Positions 18,470 to 27,082 are shown, counted from the stretch's first letter. The stretch: 64,000 nt of DNA from Desulfotignum sp032250905 (GCA_032250905.1 JAVVEQ010000001.1:133205-197204), one strand, 5' to 3'. Program-made: numbers and translations. Notes: a model not told the origin generated them from the sequence alone.

Positions 18470-19177
18470 TTAAACACCCAGGAACACCTTTTTCACATAG
18501 CTGTCTTCCGCCAGATCCGCACTTTTGCCTTCCAGGCCGACTTTCCCGTTTTCAAGGACATATCCACGGCCTGTCACTGCAAGCGTTTTTGTCACATTCT
18601 GTTCAACCAGCAAAATGGTCACCCCGTTTTTAATCAACACCTCCAGGGAGGAAAAAACACTGGCTGTCAGCTGGGGAGCCAGTCCGAAAGAGGGCTCATC
18701 CACCAGCATGAGAGACGGATTGGACATCATGCCCCGGCCGATGGCCAGCATTTTACGCTCGCCGCCGGACATGGTGCCGGCCAGCTGTTTTCTTCTTTCA
18801 GCCAGCCGGGGAAACAGCTCGAATACGAAATCAAGGCGTTCATTCTGCAAATGTTTTTCTTTAATGGTGTAGGCCCCCATATACAGGTTTTCCTGGACTG
18901 TCATGTTGACAAACAGGTTCATCTCTTCTGACACAAAGGAGATGCCTTTTTTTGCCACAGCCGAGCCGGACAGCCCCGTGATATCCTCCCCATTGAAAAC
19001 CACACTGCCGCTCATGGGGGAAATCAGTCCGGCAATGGTTTTCATGGTGGTGCTTTTCCCGGCACCGTTAGGACCCACAATGCCGACATACTCTCCTTTA
19101 TCAATATGCAAAGAGACATCCCGCAATATCTGCAAATACCCATACCCGGCATTCAGGTTTTTGACTTCTAACAGCAT
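18470..19177 (-). CDS. livF: Branched-chain-type ABC transporter ATPase, LivF
   Basis: A 235-residue ABC ATPase. It has Walker A GPNGAGKST, signature MSGGE, Walker B LMLVDEPSFGLAP and the H-loop of LLVEQN, all as in LivF. I take the ATG at 19177 (MLLEVKNLNAGYG) because GGAG lies at the right distance and the homologous region begins there; an in-frame ATG 20 codons upstream would overlap livG. With LivG it powers uptake by the LivHM pore. Confidence 0.92.
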   Translation of the reverse strand: MLLEVKNLNAGYGYLQILRDVSLHIDKGEYVGIVGPNGAGKSTTMKTIAGLISPMSGSVVFNGEDITGLSGSAVAKKGISFVSEEMNLFVNMTVQENLYMGAYTIKEKHLQNERLDFVFELFPRLAERRKQLAGTMSGGERKMLAIGRGMMSNPSLMLVDEPSFGLAPQLTASVFSSLEVLIKNGVTILLVEQNVTKTLAVTGRGYVLENGKVGLEGKSADLAEDSYVKKVFLGV

Positions 19178-19229
19178 AAGGTCTCCATTGATTATCGTGT
19201 TACAATTGTTTGTCTGCCATTTGTCTGCC

Positions 19230-19946
19230 TTATTCACCCAGATAGGCTTTTGTCACCGTTGGATCATTGGCCACTTCCTGGGTGGGGCCTTCGGCAATTT
19301 TGGTGCCGAACTGAATGCACAGAAGCCGGTTGCAGACTGCCATGATCAGCTGCATGATATGTTCGATCATGAGAATGGAAATGCCTTTTTTGCTTATTTT
19401 ATGAATAATTCTCATGATGTCCTTGAGTTCGCCTTCGCTCAACCCGGATGCCAGTTCATCCATGAACAAAAGCTTTGGATTGGATGCCAACGCCCTGGCC
19501 AGGTCCAGGCGTTTGAGCTGCACCGTGTTCAACTGCTCCGCCACCACAGTTTCTTTCATGGGAAACTCCACAAATTCGAGCATTTCTCTGGAATAGGCCA
19601 CCGGATCTGTGATCTTTCCTGCAGTATTGCCGAAAATGGCGGCAGTCATGACGCTTTCTATGGCGGTCATTTTGGGAAACGGACTGGGAATCTGGAACGT
19701 ACGGGACAACCCCAGACGGCACATTTTTTCAGGTGTCAGACCGGTGGTCTCCTTGCCGAACATTTTTACCGTTCCTGAAGTGGGCGGATTCAGGCCGGAG
19801 ATCGCATTGATGAAGGTGGTTTTCCCGGCACCGTTGGGTCCGATCAACCCGACGATATCTCCCTGATTGATTGTCATGGAGACGGCATTCACGGCTGTCA
19901 GTCCGCCAAATTTTTTGGTCAGGTTCTGGGTTTCCAATACAATCAC
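19230..19946 (-). CDS. livG: Branched-chain-type ABC transporter ATPase, LivG
   Basis: The 238-residue ABC ATPase has an intact Walker A (GPNGAGKTT) and the H-loop of LMIEHIM. The ABC signature, normally LSxGQ, reads LNTVQ before LKRLDLARAL, and the Walker B end reads FMDELASGL where most relatives have DEP. The enzyme may still work, since LivF supplies one canonical signature. The start is GTG with AAGGA about 10 nt upstream. It is the first gene after the hairpin that follows livK. Confidence 0.9.
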   Translation of the reverse strand: MIVLETQNLTKKFGGLTAVNAVSMTINQGDIVGLIGPNGAGKTTFINAISGLNPPTSGTVKMFGKETTGLTPEKMCRLGLSRTFQIPSPFPKMTAIESVMTAAIFGNTAGKITDPVAYSREMLEFVEFPMKETVVAEQLNTVQLKRLDLARALASNPKLLFMDELASGLSEGELKDIMRIIHKISKKGISILMIEHIMQLIMAVCNRLLCIQFGTKIAEGPTQEVANDPTVTKAYLGE

Positions 19947-19982
19947 GTCGTTATATTCCTTACATTTGAGTCGTGTTGAAAC

Positions 19983-20018
19983 AAACAGAGGATTGAAAAA
20001 AATTTCAATCCTCTGTTT
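19983..20018 (-). promoter_or_regulatory. Intercistronic hairpin between livK and livG
   Basis: A perfect 16-bp stem, AAACAGAGGATTGAAA with its complement (19983-19998 and 20003-20018), surrounds a 4-base loop. It lies 16 nt past the livK stop. No T-run follows on the minus strand, so it more likely protects or partly attenuates the mRNA, giving more binding protein than transporter. Confidence 0.6.
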
Positions 20019-20034
20019 CCAGGATCATTGCCTG

Positions 20035-21294
20035 TTATTTCATTTCAAATTCCTTCTGTTTCCAGTCTTCCGGAAAGATGATGTATCCTTTCCCCGCCTT
20101 GTACTGGAGAATGGGGAAGAAATAGGCTTCCGGTCCCACCACCATGTCCGGCATGGTTTCAGGCGTATATTTGTATTCATTCATGATGATGGCGCCATCG
20201 GCTTTGCCATAGGTGAGTTTGCCGGTGTTGACCTCTTCCACCATGATGTTGTGAATGGTTTCCTTGTCCAGTTTTCCATGCACTTCATGGGCCCGGTTCA
20301 GGATCTTGATGAACATGCGGATACCGTCATAAGACAGACCCCCTGAGGACGGGCTGGGGTTGAACCCGTATTTGGCATTGACATCTTTGGCCCACTGCTG
20401 GGCTTCAGCCGTGGTCAGCTGGGGAATGGAATCCAGCACATCGTCGGACCCCGGACCGGTCATTTTATACCAGTCGCCGATCCATCCGAGTCCGGATGCA
20501 ATGAGAACCCCTTTGTTGCCGACTTCTGCATACTGCTTGACAAATGCGGTCAAAGACGGTGCTGCCGTAGATGTTCCGGCCAGCAGCTCGACACCGGCGC
20601 TTTTGAATTTTGAAAGCAGCGGATAAAAATCGGTCTGGGTGATGGGAAAATATTCTTCCGCATAAATTTCCCAGCCGCTGGCCAGCAACGCATCTTTGTA
20701 GGCACCGCCGGCACTCCGGCCCCAGTCGGTGTCTTCGCCATAAATGGCAGCCAGTTTCTTTTTGGGTTTCCAGGTACCATTGGCAATCACCTCATTGATG
20801 CATTCGATATAGTTGCCTTCCAGCTTGGCAGGCACGGGCCAGCCTTTACCGCCCCAGTAGGAGTATTTTTCCGGATCGGCCTGCCATTTTTCATTCACCA
20901 CTTCGGATGCACCGAAACCGAACATATGGGGCACCTTGTACTGGGCCGCCACATCCATGACCGACACGGCGACGGAAGAATGCCAGTTGAGCACGCCGGC
21001 CTGGATCCCCTTGCCTTCAACCGCTTCGGCGTAAGCGCTGGCAGCCTTTGCCGGATCGGACTGGGAATCCACCCACACCACTTCTATCTTGTAGTCGCCC
21101 ACCGTGTAGTCGATGGCTTCCATTGCCATTTCCACCGACGCCTGGAACTCTTTTCCATTCTGGGCGGAAGGCCCGGTAAACGGTCCCAGCACCCCGATCT
21201 TCAGGACTTTGTCCGCGGCAAACGCCTGCCCGCCGGCAAAAAACAACACGGCCATGACACACGCGACAACCTGTAGAATTCTTTTCGTACCCAT
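20035..21294 (-). CDS. livK: Periplasmic substrate-binding protein of the Liv-type ABC importer
   Basis: A 419-residue type I periplasmic binding protein. The signal peptide covers about residues 1-26 (MGTKRIL, hydrophobic core, AFA before ADK). The mature start KVLKIGVLGPFTGPSAQNG is typical of HAAT binding proteins. The ATG at 21294 follows GGAGGA; an upstream in-frame TTG is less likely. It is the first gene of the operon that ends with etfA, and a candidate sigma-54 promoter lies about 75 nt upstream. The ligand is likely a methylated glycine derivative given the downstream dehydrogenase, but the family also binds amino acids, amides and aromatics. Confidence 0.88.
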   Translation of the reverse strand: MGTKRILQVVACVMAVLFFAGGQAFAADKVLKIGVLGPFTGPSAQNGKEFQASVEMAMEAIDYTVGDYKIEVVWVDSQSDPAKAASAYAEAVEGKGIQAGVLNWHSSVAVSVMDVAAQYKVPHMFGFGASEVVNEKWQADPEKYSYWGGKGWPVPAKLEGNYIECINEVIANGTWKPKKKLAAIYGEDTDWGRSAGGAYKDALLASGWEIYAEEYFPITQTDFYPLLSKFKSAGVELLAGTSTAAPSLTAFVKQYAEVGNKGVLIASGLGWIGDWYKMTGPGSDDVLDSIPQLTTAEAQQWAKDVNAKYGFNPSPSSGGLSYDGIRMFIKILNRAHEVHGKLDKETIHNIMVEEVNTGKLTYGKADGAIIMNEYKYTPETMPDMVVGPEAYFFPILQYKAGKGYIIFPEDWKQKEFEMK

Positions 21295-21367
21295 AACGAT
21301 CTCCTCCAAAAATTAAGGTTTCTTGTTTGCGATTTTTCGCATACCCACATAAACTGATAGTACTGCA

Positions 21368-21383
21368 TGCAGTTTGTGTACCA
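21368..21383 (-). promoter_or_regulatory. Candidate sigma-54 promoter of the livK-etfA operon
   Basis: On the minus strand the sequence TGGTACACAAACTGCA places GG and GC exactly 12 bases apart, as in the -24/-12 consensus TGGCAC-N5-TTGCA. The start site would lie about 60 nt before livK. A perfect palindrome ACTGCATGCAGT (21362-21373) overlaps the -12 element. The rest of the gap 21295-21583 is AT-rich and shows only short inverted repeats, such as TTGCAT/ATGCAA at 21570-21591. Confidence 0.6.
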
Positions 21384-21583
21384 TTACTCCTAAGCATTTC
21401 ATGGAAATACCCTTTTATTTGTCTATAAAATTTTAGATTCCTTGATATTTCAAATAAAATCTTAACTATTTTTTAAAAATTTATATATAACTTCCGCCAG
21501 CCATGAATCCATCAACAACAAAGATTATTAAAAAATTTTTTCATTTTACTGTCAATTATTTTTACACTTTTGCATTTCATTTG

Positions 21584-23074
21584 TTATGCAACAAAGGCCT
21601 TCCGATCGATGCCAAATTTTTTCATTTTATAATGAAACGACTGGGGGGAGATCCCAAGAGTCCGGGCTGCCTTAGCGGCATTACCCCGGGAACGGGTCAG
21701 TGCGGCCAGTATCATCCGGTTTTCCCGGGATTTCTGGGTTTCGATGAGGTTGGGGCCGGATTCTGACGAATATTCCTGATGGACCAGCACCTGTTTCAGG
21801 GCATCTTTTCCTGCAAAGCTGAAAATATGGGGCGGGAGATGGGGAAGTTCAATGGTACGGGTCCCCCCCACCATATTCATGGCCGCTTCAATAATGTGTT
21901 CAAGTTCTCGGACATTTCCCGGCCATCGATACCCGGCAAACAGATCCGCAACGTCATCGGACAGGGTATCAACTTTTTCGCCCAGGGCCTGGTTGTATTT
22001 GGAAATGAAATGCTTCACCAGTGGTTTTAAATCCCCCTGCCTGTCCCTCAACGGCGGCAGCATGATGGAAACCACCCCCATACGGTAGAAAAGATCCATG
22101 CGAAGGGAACCGCCCTGGACAATCTTCAGGGGCGACTGTCCCACCGAGGACAAAATCTTTACATCCAGATCAATCTCTGTGAGTGACCCCAGCTTTCTGA
22201 CCTTTTTTTCCTGAATGACCCGAAGCAGTTTGGCCTGAAGTGTCAACGGCATTGCATCCAGTTCATCCAGAAAAATGGTGCCGCCGTTGGCCTGTTCAAA
22301 CAATCCGGGTTTGTCAATGGCACCGGTAAAAGATCCCCGGGAGGTACCAAACAGTATGCCTTCCAGCAGGTTCTCCGGAATTGCGGCGCAGTTGACCGGG
22401 ATAAACGGTGCCTTTTTCCTGGGGCTGTGATTGTGGATGGACTGGGCAAATAATTCTTTGCCGGTGCCGGTTTCTCCGGAAACCATGATGGGTGAAGGTG
22501 AACCAGCCGACATTCTGGCCATGTGGATAGCCGACCGCATCTGTGGATCCGAAGCAATGATATCCTTGAAGGAAAACCGGGTCCCGTTTGAAGATTTTTT
22601 CTCCACCGGCCGCCCTGAAGCGGTACGAGACAAAATCACTTTTTCAAGCAGCTGATATTCCTTTGAAAAAGTGATGGCACCGATCAATTTTCCGCTTTTG
22701 TAAAGGGGGAATGCATTGGACAAAATATTGCACACCCGGCCCAGGCACGTGCGGTAGACCATGGTCTCGTTGATGACGGGATCGCCGCTGGCCAGGCAGC
22801 GCATGATCGGACTGGTTTCCGGGGTCAACTGGTAAATATCGAGAAGATTTCTGCCAACGGCATCCGCCGGTGAAATATCATCAATCTGGCCCTGGATCTG
22901 GTTGAAGAATATCACTTTTCCGGTGATATCGGCAATCACCACGCCCTCGTGCATGGAAGACAGGACGCTGTAAATATCGATATCTTCAAAACTGATGCGT
23001 TCCATAGCCTCTTTCACATTAAAATCAAAACGGGTTGGACGGGTTGAATTTTTTACCCATTTCCCTTGAGACAT
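21584..23074 (-). CDS. PAS-sigma54 activator (RocR/NtrC-like) of the betaine genes
   Basis: The protein has a PAS domain (IYSVLSSMHEGVVIADITGK), an AAA+ sigma-54 interaction domain and a C-terminal Fis-type helix-turn-helix (AAKAARTLGISPQSFHYKM). Walker A is GETGTGKE, Walker B GGTIFLDELDAM, and WPGNVRELEH is the usual sensor II segment. The sigma-54 contact loop reads GSFTGA instead of GAFTGA. The start is uncertain: I use the ATG at 23074 (496 aa), but the ATG at 23005 (473 aa) is nearer the PAS domain and neither has an ideal Shine-Dalgarno sequence. It lies between two candidate sigma-54 promoters facing away from it, so it probably controls both livK and mttB, sensing a small ligand through PAS. 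Confidence 0.85.
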   Translation of the reverse strand: MSQGKWVKNSTRPTRFDFNVKEAMERISFEDIDIYSVLSSMHEGVVIADITGKVIFFNQIQGQIDDISPADAVGRNLLDIYQLTPETSPIMRCLASGDPVINETMVYRTCLGRVCNILSNAFPLYKSGKLIGAITFSKEYQLLEKVILSRTASGRPVEKKSSNGTRFSFKDIIASDPQMRSAIHMARMSAGSPSPIMVSGETGTGKELFAQSIHNHSPRKKAPFIPVNCAAIPENLLEGILFGTSRGSFTGAIDKPGLFEQANGGTIFLDELDAMPLTLQAKLLRVIQEKKVRKLGSLTEIDLDVKILSSVGQSPLKIVQGGSLRMDLFYRMGVVSIMLPPLRDRQGDLKPLVKHFISKYNQALGEKVDTLSDDVADLFAGYRWPGNVRELEHIIEAAMNMVGGTRTIELPHLPPHIFSFAGKDALKQVLVHQEYSSESGPNLIETQKSRENRMILAALTRSRGNAAKAARTLGISPQSFHYKMKKFGIDRKAFVA

Positions 23075-23218
23075 GCATGAATTTTTTAAAAAAAGCAAGC
23101 GATATAAAAATTTTTTTATATTTTTCCATTTCCATTGCCAATCCAGGTGTAAAGTTTTGAAAAGGAAATTCTCTTTCATTATTGGTGTTCGGAATGATCT
23201 CCCACGGCTCAATCTTTT

Positions 23219-23235
23219 CTGGCATAAAATATGCA
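23219..23235 (+). promoter_or_regulatory. Candidate sigma-54 promoter of mttB
   Basis: CTGGCATAAAATATGCA has GG (23221-23222) and GC (23233-23234) exactly 12 bases apart and matches TGGCA and TGCA of the -24/-12 consensus. Transcription would start near 23246, about 50 nt before the mttB ATG. An AT-rich inverted repeat ATATAAAAA/TTTTTATAT at about 23102-23121 lies upstream. Confidence 0.65.
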
Positions 23236-23297
23236 AAGTTCCTCCATGGAATTTTAACGGGTGTTTACCTTCAATCATGAATTGCAAAGGATATCTC

Positions 23298-24764
23298 ATG
23301 GGTTTTTTTGAATATTTCTCTCAACAGGAAACCGAACAGATCCACGACGCCACCATGACAGTGCTGGAAAAAACCGGCATGAACTTCAAATGCGAACCTG
23401 CTCTGGACCTGTTTAAAAAGGCGGGCTGCAAAGTGGACGGAGTCCGGGTGTTTTTCACCCGGAAGTTTGTGGAGGAGCAGATCCAGAAAGCCCCGTCACA
23501 GTTCACCCTGCACGCCAGAAACCCGGGGAAAAACGTGGAGATCGGCGGTGACAACATCGCGTTCATGCCCTGTTACGGATCACCGTTCGTCAACTGCCTG
23601 GATCACGGCCGGCGGCCCGGCACCCTGGAAGATTTCAGGAACTTTGCCAAACTGGCCTGTGCCATTCCCTACTTTGACATCACCGGCGGCATGATGGTGG
23701 AACCCAACGATATCCCGGTGGAGATCCGGAACGCGGAGCGAATCTATGCGGCCATGACCCTGTCGGACAAACCCTTCATGGGGGCCGGCACCAACGGACC
23801 GGATGCGCTGCAGACACTGGACATGGCGGCCATCGTGTTCGGTTCCCGGCAAGAGATGGCAAAGAAACCACCCTTTGTTTCCATCCTCACCAGCCTGACC
23901 CCTTTGGGATTCGATGATAAAATGTGCGCCGGCATCATGGCCTATGCCGAGGCTGCCATGCCCCAGCTGATTTCATCCCTGTCCATTGCCGGGGCCACCA
24001 CACCGGTGACCATGGAAGGCACCCTGGTGGTCCAGAACGCGGAAGTGCTGGCCGGGATCTGCCTGGCCCAGCTGGTCAGAGAAGGCGCGCCCGTGATCTT
24101 TGCGGGATCTTCATCCGCCGCGGCCATGCATTACGGCACCTTAAGCATCGGCGCCCCGGAAATGGCGGTGAACACGGCGGCCACGGCCCAGATGGGGCGG
24201 TTCTACAACCTGCCGTCCCGGGGGGGCGGGGCGTTGACCGATGCCAAGACCGTGGATGCCCAGGCCGGGTTCGAGTCCATGATGAGCCTTCAGATGGCCT
24301 GCCTGTCTGGCATCAATTTTGTGCTGCACTCCGCCGGTATCCTGGAAGGGTATATGACCGCATCCTATGAAAAATTCATGGTCGATGCGGAGATGATGGG
24401 CATGTGCCGCCGTATCAAAAAAGGGGAAGAGATCATCCCGGAAAAACTGGCCCTGGATGTCATCCACCAGGTGGGCCCCGGCGGAGAATACCTAACCAAC
24501 CGCCACACCTTCCAGTATTTCAGGTCCGAGCTCTATGCGCCGATGATGGAGGAGCGCCGCAATTTCGATGCCTGGACTGCCAAGGGCAGCCTGTCCATGA
24601 CCCAGCAGGCCAATGCCAGATACAAGGAGATCCTGGCCGATTTCAAGGCCCCGGACATGGATCCGGGCATCAAAAAAGACCTGGACCGGTACATGGCAAA
24701 AATCCGCGCAAATAACGGCCAGCAATGCATGAAACACTGGCAGAATTTGGGAAAATGCCGATGA
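23298..24764 (+). CDS. MttB-family corrinoid-dependent methyltransferase (non-pyrrolysine)
   Basis: A 488-residue member of the trimethylamine methyltransferase superfamily. The archaeal MttB has an amber-coded pyrrolysine; this frame is open with no internal TAG, so it belongs to the MtgB-like group that moves a methyl group from quaternary amines such as glycine betaine to a corrinoid protein. Family features are the TIM-barrel segments MTVLEKTGMNF, IAGATTPVTMEG and SRGGGALTDAKTVD. The ATG at 23298 follows AAAGGA, and the region upstream holds the promoter, which excludes longer starts. The nearby dimethylglycine dehydrogenase operon makes glycine betaine the best substrate guess, giving dimethylglycine. 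No corrinoid protein is encoded in the window. Confidence 0.85.
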   Translation: MGFFEYFSQQETEQIHDATMTVLEKTGMNFKCEPALDLFKKAGCKVDGVRVFFTRKFVEEQIQKAPSQFTLHARNPGKNVEIGGDNIAFMPCYGSPFVNCLDHGRRPGTLEDFRNFAKLACAIPYFDITGGMMVEPNDIPVEIRNAERIYAAMTLSDKPFMGAGTNGPDALQTLDMAAIVFGSRQEMAKKPPFVSILTSLTPLGFDDKMCAGIMAYAEAAMPQLISSLSIAGATTPVTMEGTLVVQNAEVLAGICLAQLVREGAPVIFAGSSSAAAMHYGTLSIGAPEMAVNTAATAQMGRFYNLPSRGGGALTDAKTVDAQAGFESMMSLQMACLSGINFVLHSAGILEGYMTASYEKFMVDAEMMGMCRRIKKGEEIIPEKLALDVIHQVGPGGEYLTNRHTFQYFRSELYAPMMEERRNFDAWTAKGSLSMTQQANARYKEILADFKAPDMDPGIKKDLDRYMAKIRANNGQQCMKHWQNLGKCR

Positions 24765-24776
24765 TCTCTATATCAA

Positions 24777-24801
24777 ACCGCCTGCGTTACTGGCAGGTGG
24801 T
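24777..24801 (+). terminator. Weak hairpin after mttB
   Basis: ACCGCCTGC (24777-24785) pairs with GCAGGTGGT (24793-24801) with one G-T pair. It starts 13 nt past the mttB stop. There is no T-run, so termination is uncertain. Confidence 0.3.
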
Positions 24802-24808
24802 TTGGTCA

Positions 24809-24886
24809 ACCACAAAGGACACGAAGATCACGAAGAGTGAAATCATCGGATACCCCCCCCTTCGTGGACTTCGTGCTCTTCGTGGT
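24809..24886. repeat. CTTCGTG-type intergenic inverted repeat
   Basis: Two 27-nt arms (24809-24835 and 24860-24886) match as reverse complements at 22 of 27 positions. Each is built from two or three CACGAAG / CTTCGTG units spaced about 9 bases, ending in ACCAC or GTGGT. A further partial copy (GGGCACAAAGGGCACAC) follows at about 24896. Such repeats are known as dispersed intergenic elements in many proteobacteria; here it separates mttB from the flavoprotein gene. Confidence 0.7.
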
Positions 24887-24991
24887 AAAAAACATGGGCA
24901 CAAAGGGCACACTGATTATTTTCATATATAAAATAACATATCATTATTTTTGTAAAACCATATATCACACACGGACATAAGGAAAACCATC

Positions 24992-26197
24992 ATGAGCGAA
25001 ATAACCATACCCAAAGAATTCAACACCCTCACGGCTGATGCCGTGGTCATCGGTGGCGGCATCGTGGGCGCCGCCACCGCGTTCTGGCTGTCCAAAGCCG
25101 GCATCAACACCATTCTTCTGGAAAAGCGGGATGCCTTGTCCAGCCTCACCACGGCGGCCAGCGCCGAGTGCTTCAGAACCCAGTTCACGGAAAAACCCAT
25201 GGCCGACCTGGCCCTGGTCAGTGTGGAGATGTTTGAAAACTTCAGGGACGTCGTGGGCCTGCCCAATATCGATATCCACGTGACCCAGCGGGGATACCTG
25301 TTTGTCACGGATGACGAATCCCAACTGCCGGACCTTAAAAAAGCTGTGGACCGGTTTCATGCCAACGGCGTGACCGGGGCGGAATACATCGGGACAAACG
25401 ACCTGCACCAGCGGTTTCCGTTTCTGGCACCCGAAGCGTCAGGCGCCACGTTCAATGAACGGGATGGATGGCTGTCCACCCATGAGGCCACCTACGGGTT
25501 CGCCAAAGGGGCAAAAGGGGCACGGTTTTACATGAAAACCGAAGTGACGGGCATCCAGACCGACAGCCAAGGAATCTGTGCCGTGGAAACCGACAAGGGC
25601 ACGATCTCCACCCGGATCGTGGTGAACTGCGCCGGTCCCTATGCCGGTGTCATCGGAAAAATGGCGGGCCTGGACCTGCCGGTCCGCACGGTCCGGCGCC
25701 AGAAAGCCTATATCAAGACCGACTATTCCGGTCTGCCGGCATCAGCCCCCTTTACCGTGGACCTGGTGAATCACGGATACTGGCGCCCGGAAGCCGGGGG
25801 GCTTTTGTGCGCCTGGGTGGACCCGGATGAGCCTGAATCCCCCCCTTCGGACGAGCTGCCCACGGACTGGGATTTTGCCGCGGAATCGATCCACCGGGTC
25901 TCCCGGCTCAACCCCTTCCTGGAAAAGGTGTCCGACACCCTCAAGGCCGAGGATGTCAACGTATCCGCGGGCCAGTATGTGTATACCCCGGATGACAAGC
26001 CGCTGATCGGCCCCTCCGGAACCGTGGAGGGATTTTATCTCAACTGCGGTTACTGGGCCGGTGTCATGCTGTCCCCCGGCGCCGGCAAACGGATCGCCGA
26101 CCTGGTCACAGGGAAACTGGAGAACCAGGATAACCCCCTGCGGTATACCCGGTTTGCGGAAGGGGACTTTGAAAAAGGGGATACCTTTCTGAAATAA
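24992..26197 (+). CDS. FAD-dependent oxidoreductase, sarcosine oxidase beta / DAO type
   Basis: The 401-residue single-domain flavoprotein has an N-terminal Rossmann motif (VVIGGGIVGAATAFWLSKAG, residues 19-38), the FAD-binding C-terminal YTPDDKPLIGP and GYWAGVMLSPGAG motifs, and NCAGPYA in the middle. The closest families are the sarcosine oxidase beta subunit and related amine dehydrogenases, which oxidise N-methyl or secondary amines. It stands 227 nt after mttB and ends at a strong terminator. It lacks a folate (GcvT) domain, so it differs from the dehydrogenase at 13908. A role in demethylating dimethylglycine or sarcosine, or a related betaine product, is an inference from context. Confidence 0.82.
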   Translation: MSEITIPKEFNTLTADAVVIGGGIVGAATAFWLSKAGINTILLEKRDALSSLTTAASAECFRTQFTEKPMADLALVSVEMFENFRDVVGLPNIDIHVTQRGYLFVTDDESQLPDLKKAVDRFHANGVTGAEYIGTNDLHQRFPFLAPEASGATFNERDGWLSTHEATYGFAKGAKGARFYMKTEVTGIQTDSQGICAVETDKGTISTRIVVNCAGPYAGVIGKMAGLDLPVRTVRRQKAYIKTDYSGLPASAPFTVDLVNHGYWRPEAGGLLCAWVDPDEPESPPSDELPTDWDFAAESIHRVSRLNPFLEKVSDTLKAEDVNVSAGQYVYTPDDKPLIGPSGTVEGFYLNCGYWAGVMLSPGAGKRIADLVTGKLENQDNPLRYTRFAEGDFEKGDTFLK

Positions 26198-26232
26198 TCC
26201 GGCACCATTTCCTTTCTCAATTCCCGATCCCG

Positions 26233-26280
26233 GGAAGGGCAGCTGGCCTTGGAGACCAGGGCAGCTGCCCTTCCTGTTTT
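26233..26280 (+). terminator. Rho-independent terminator after the flavoprotein gene
   Basis: A perfect 13-bp stem, GGAAGGGCAGCTG (26233-26245) with its complement at 26262-26274, is followed by TGTTTTTG. The loop can form a second small stem (CCTTGG/CCAGGG). The remaining gap up to 26450 is AT-rich and probably holds the promoter of the next gene. Confidence 0.88.
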
Positions 26281-26450
26281 TGAATGACCTGATCTCCAGT
26301 GGTGGTGACCAAACCCCACAAAAAGCCCTCTTTTTCATAAAAAAATTTTTTTTCTTGACTTTTTGAATCATACTCTTCAATGTATTTTTTTATAAATACT
26401 GAATAAATTCATATATACTGATATTTTGCCCATGACACAGGGAACCGCGT

Positions 26451-27005
26451 ATGCCTGAAACCAACAACATCGGACCTAAAATCAGAGAATTTCGCAAAAA
26501 TCGTCAGCTAACGATCCAGGAACTGGCCCAAAAGGCCGGGTTATCCCCGTCCTATATCTCCCAGGTCGAAACTGAAAAAGTCTCTCCTTCCATTGCCACT
26601 TTAAAAAAAATCGGCGCGGTCCTGGAGGTTCGAACGGTTGATTTTTTTGCAGATGAATTGATTGAAGACCCGATGATACTGCCACCCGGGTTGTGGACCC
26701 GGGTGCTTTTGCCCGGCTGGGAAGCCGACGTCAAGCAGATAGTCCATATCGTGGGGAACAAGCGGATGCAGCCATTTCACACCACTGTTCAGCCCGGCGG
26801 CGGTACCCATGAAAATTATTCCCACCCCGGCGAGGAGTTCGGGTTTGTCCTTTCAGGCTCATTGACCCTCAAACTCAGAGATGAAATCCATGAACTCAAA
26901 ACCGGATGGGCCGTGTATTTTTCATCTTTAATCCCCCATTCCTGGGAAAACAACGGCAAAGAACCCTGCCATCTCATCTGGGTGGTCAGTCCACCCAGCT
27001 GGTAA
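26451..27005 (+). CDS. XRE-type transcriptional regulator with C-terminal cupin domain
   Basis: The 184-residue protein has a helix-turn-helix at about residues 8-62 (LTIQELAQKAGLSPSYISQVE) and a cupin_2 sensor domain at about 110-180 (HPGEEFGFVLSGSLTL, then SLIPHSWEN). Such regulators usually sense a small organic ligand through the cupin and control adjacent catabolic or transport genes. It lies 77 nt before the second MttB gene, with TRAP genes beyond, so local control of that cluster is likely. The length is normal for the family. The ligand cannot be inferred. Confidence 0.9.
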   Translation: MPETNNIGPKIREFRKNRQLTIQELAQKAGLSPSYISQVETEKVSPSIATLKKIGAVLEVRTVDFFADELIEDPMILPPGLWTRVLLPGWEADVKQIVHIVGNKRMQPFHTTVQPGGGTHENYSHPGEEFGFVLSGSLTLKLRDEIHELKTGWAVYFSSLIPHSWENNGKEPCHLIWVVSPPSW

Positions 27006-27082
27006 AAACGCTTCAATGAAAGTAGCGCCGTGAAATGCCATTTTTTCCAAAGAGACACTAAAATTCAAGGAGACATTAACCA

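Noticed and set aside
19178..19237. Upstream ATG for livF that would add 20 residues
   Set aside because: The extension overlaps livG, is not homologous to LivF proteins, and the ATG at 19177 has a well-placed GGAG.
24890..24915. Possible sigma-54 promoter (GGGCACAAAGGGCA) before the flavoprotein gene
   Set aside because: The GG-GC spacing is one base off the strict 12-base rule, and the motif is part of the neighbouring repeat.
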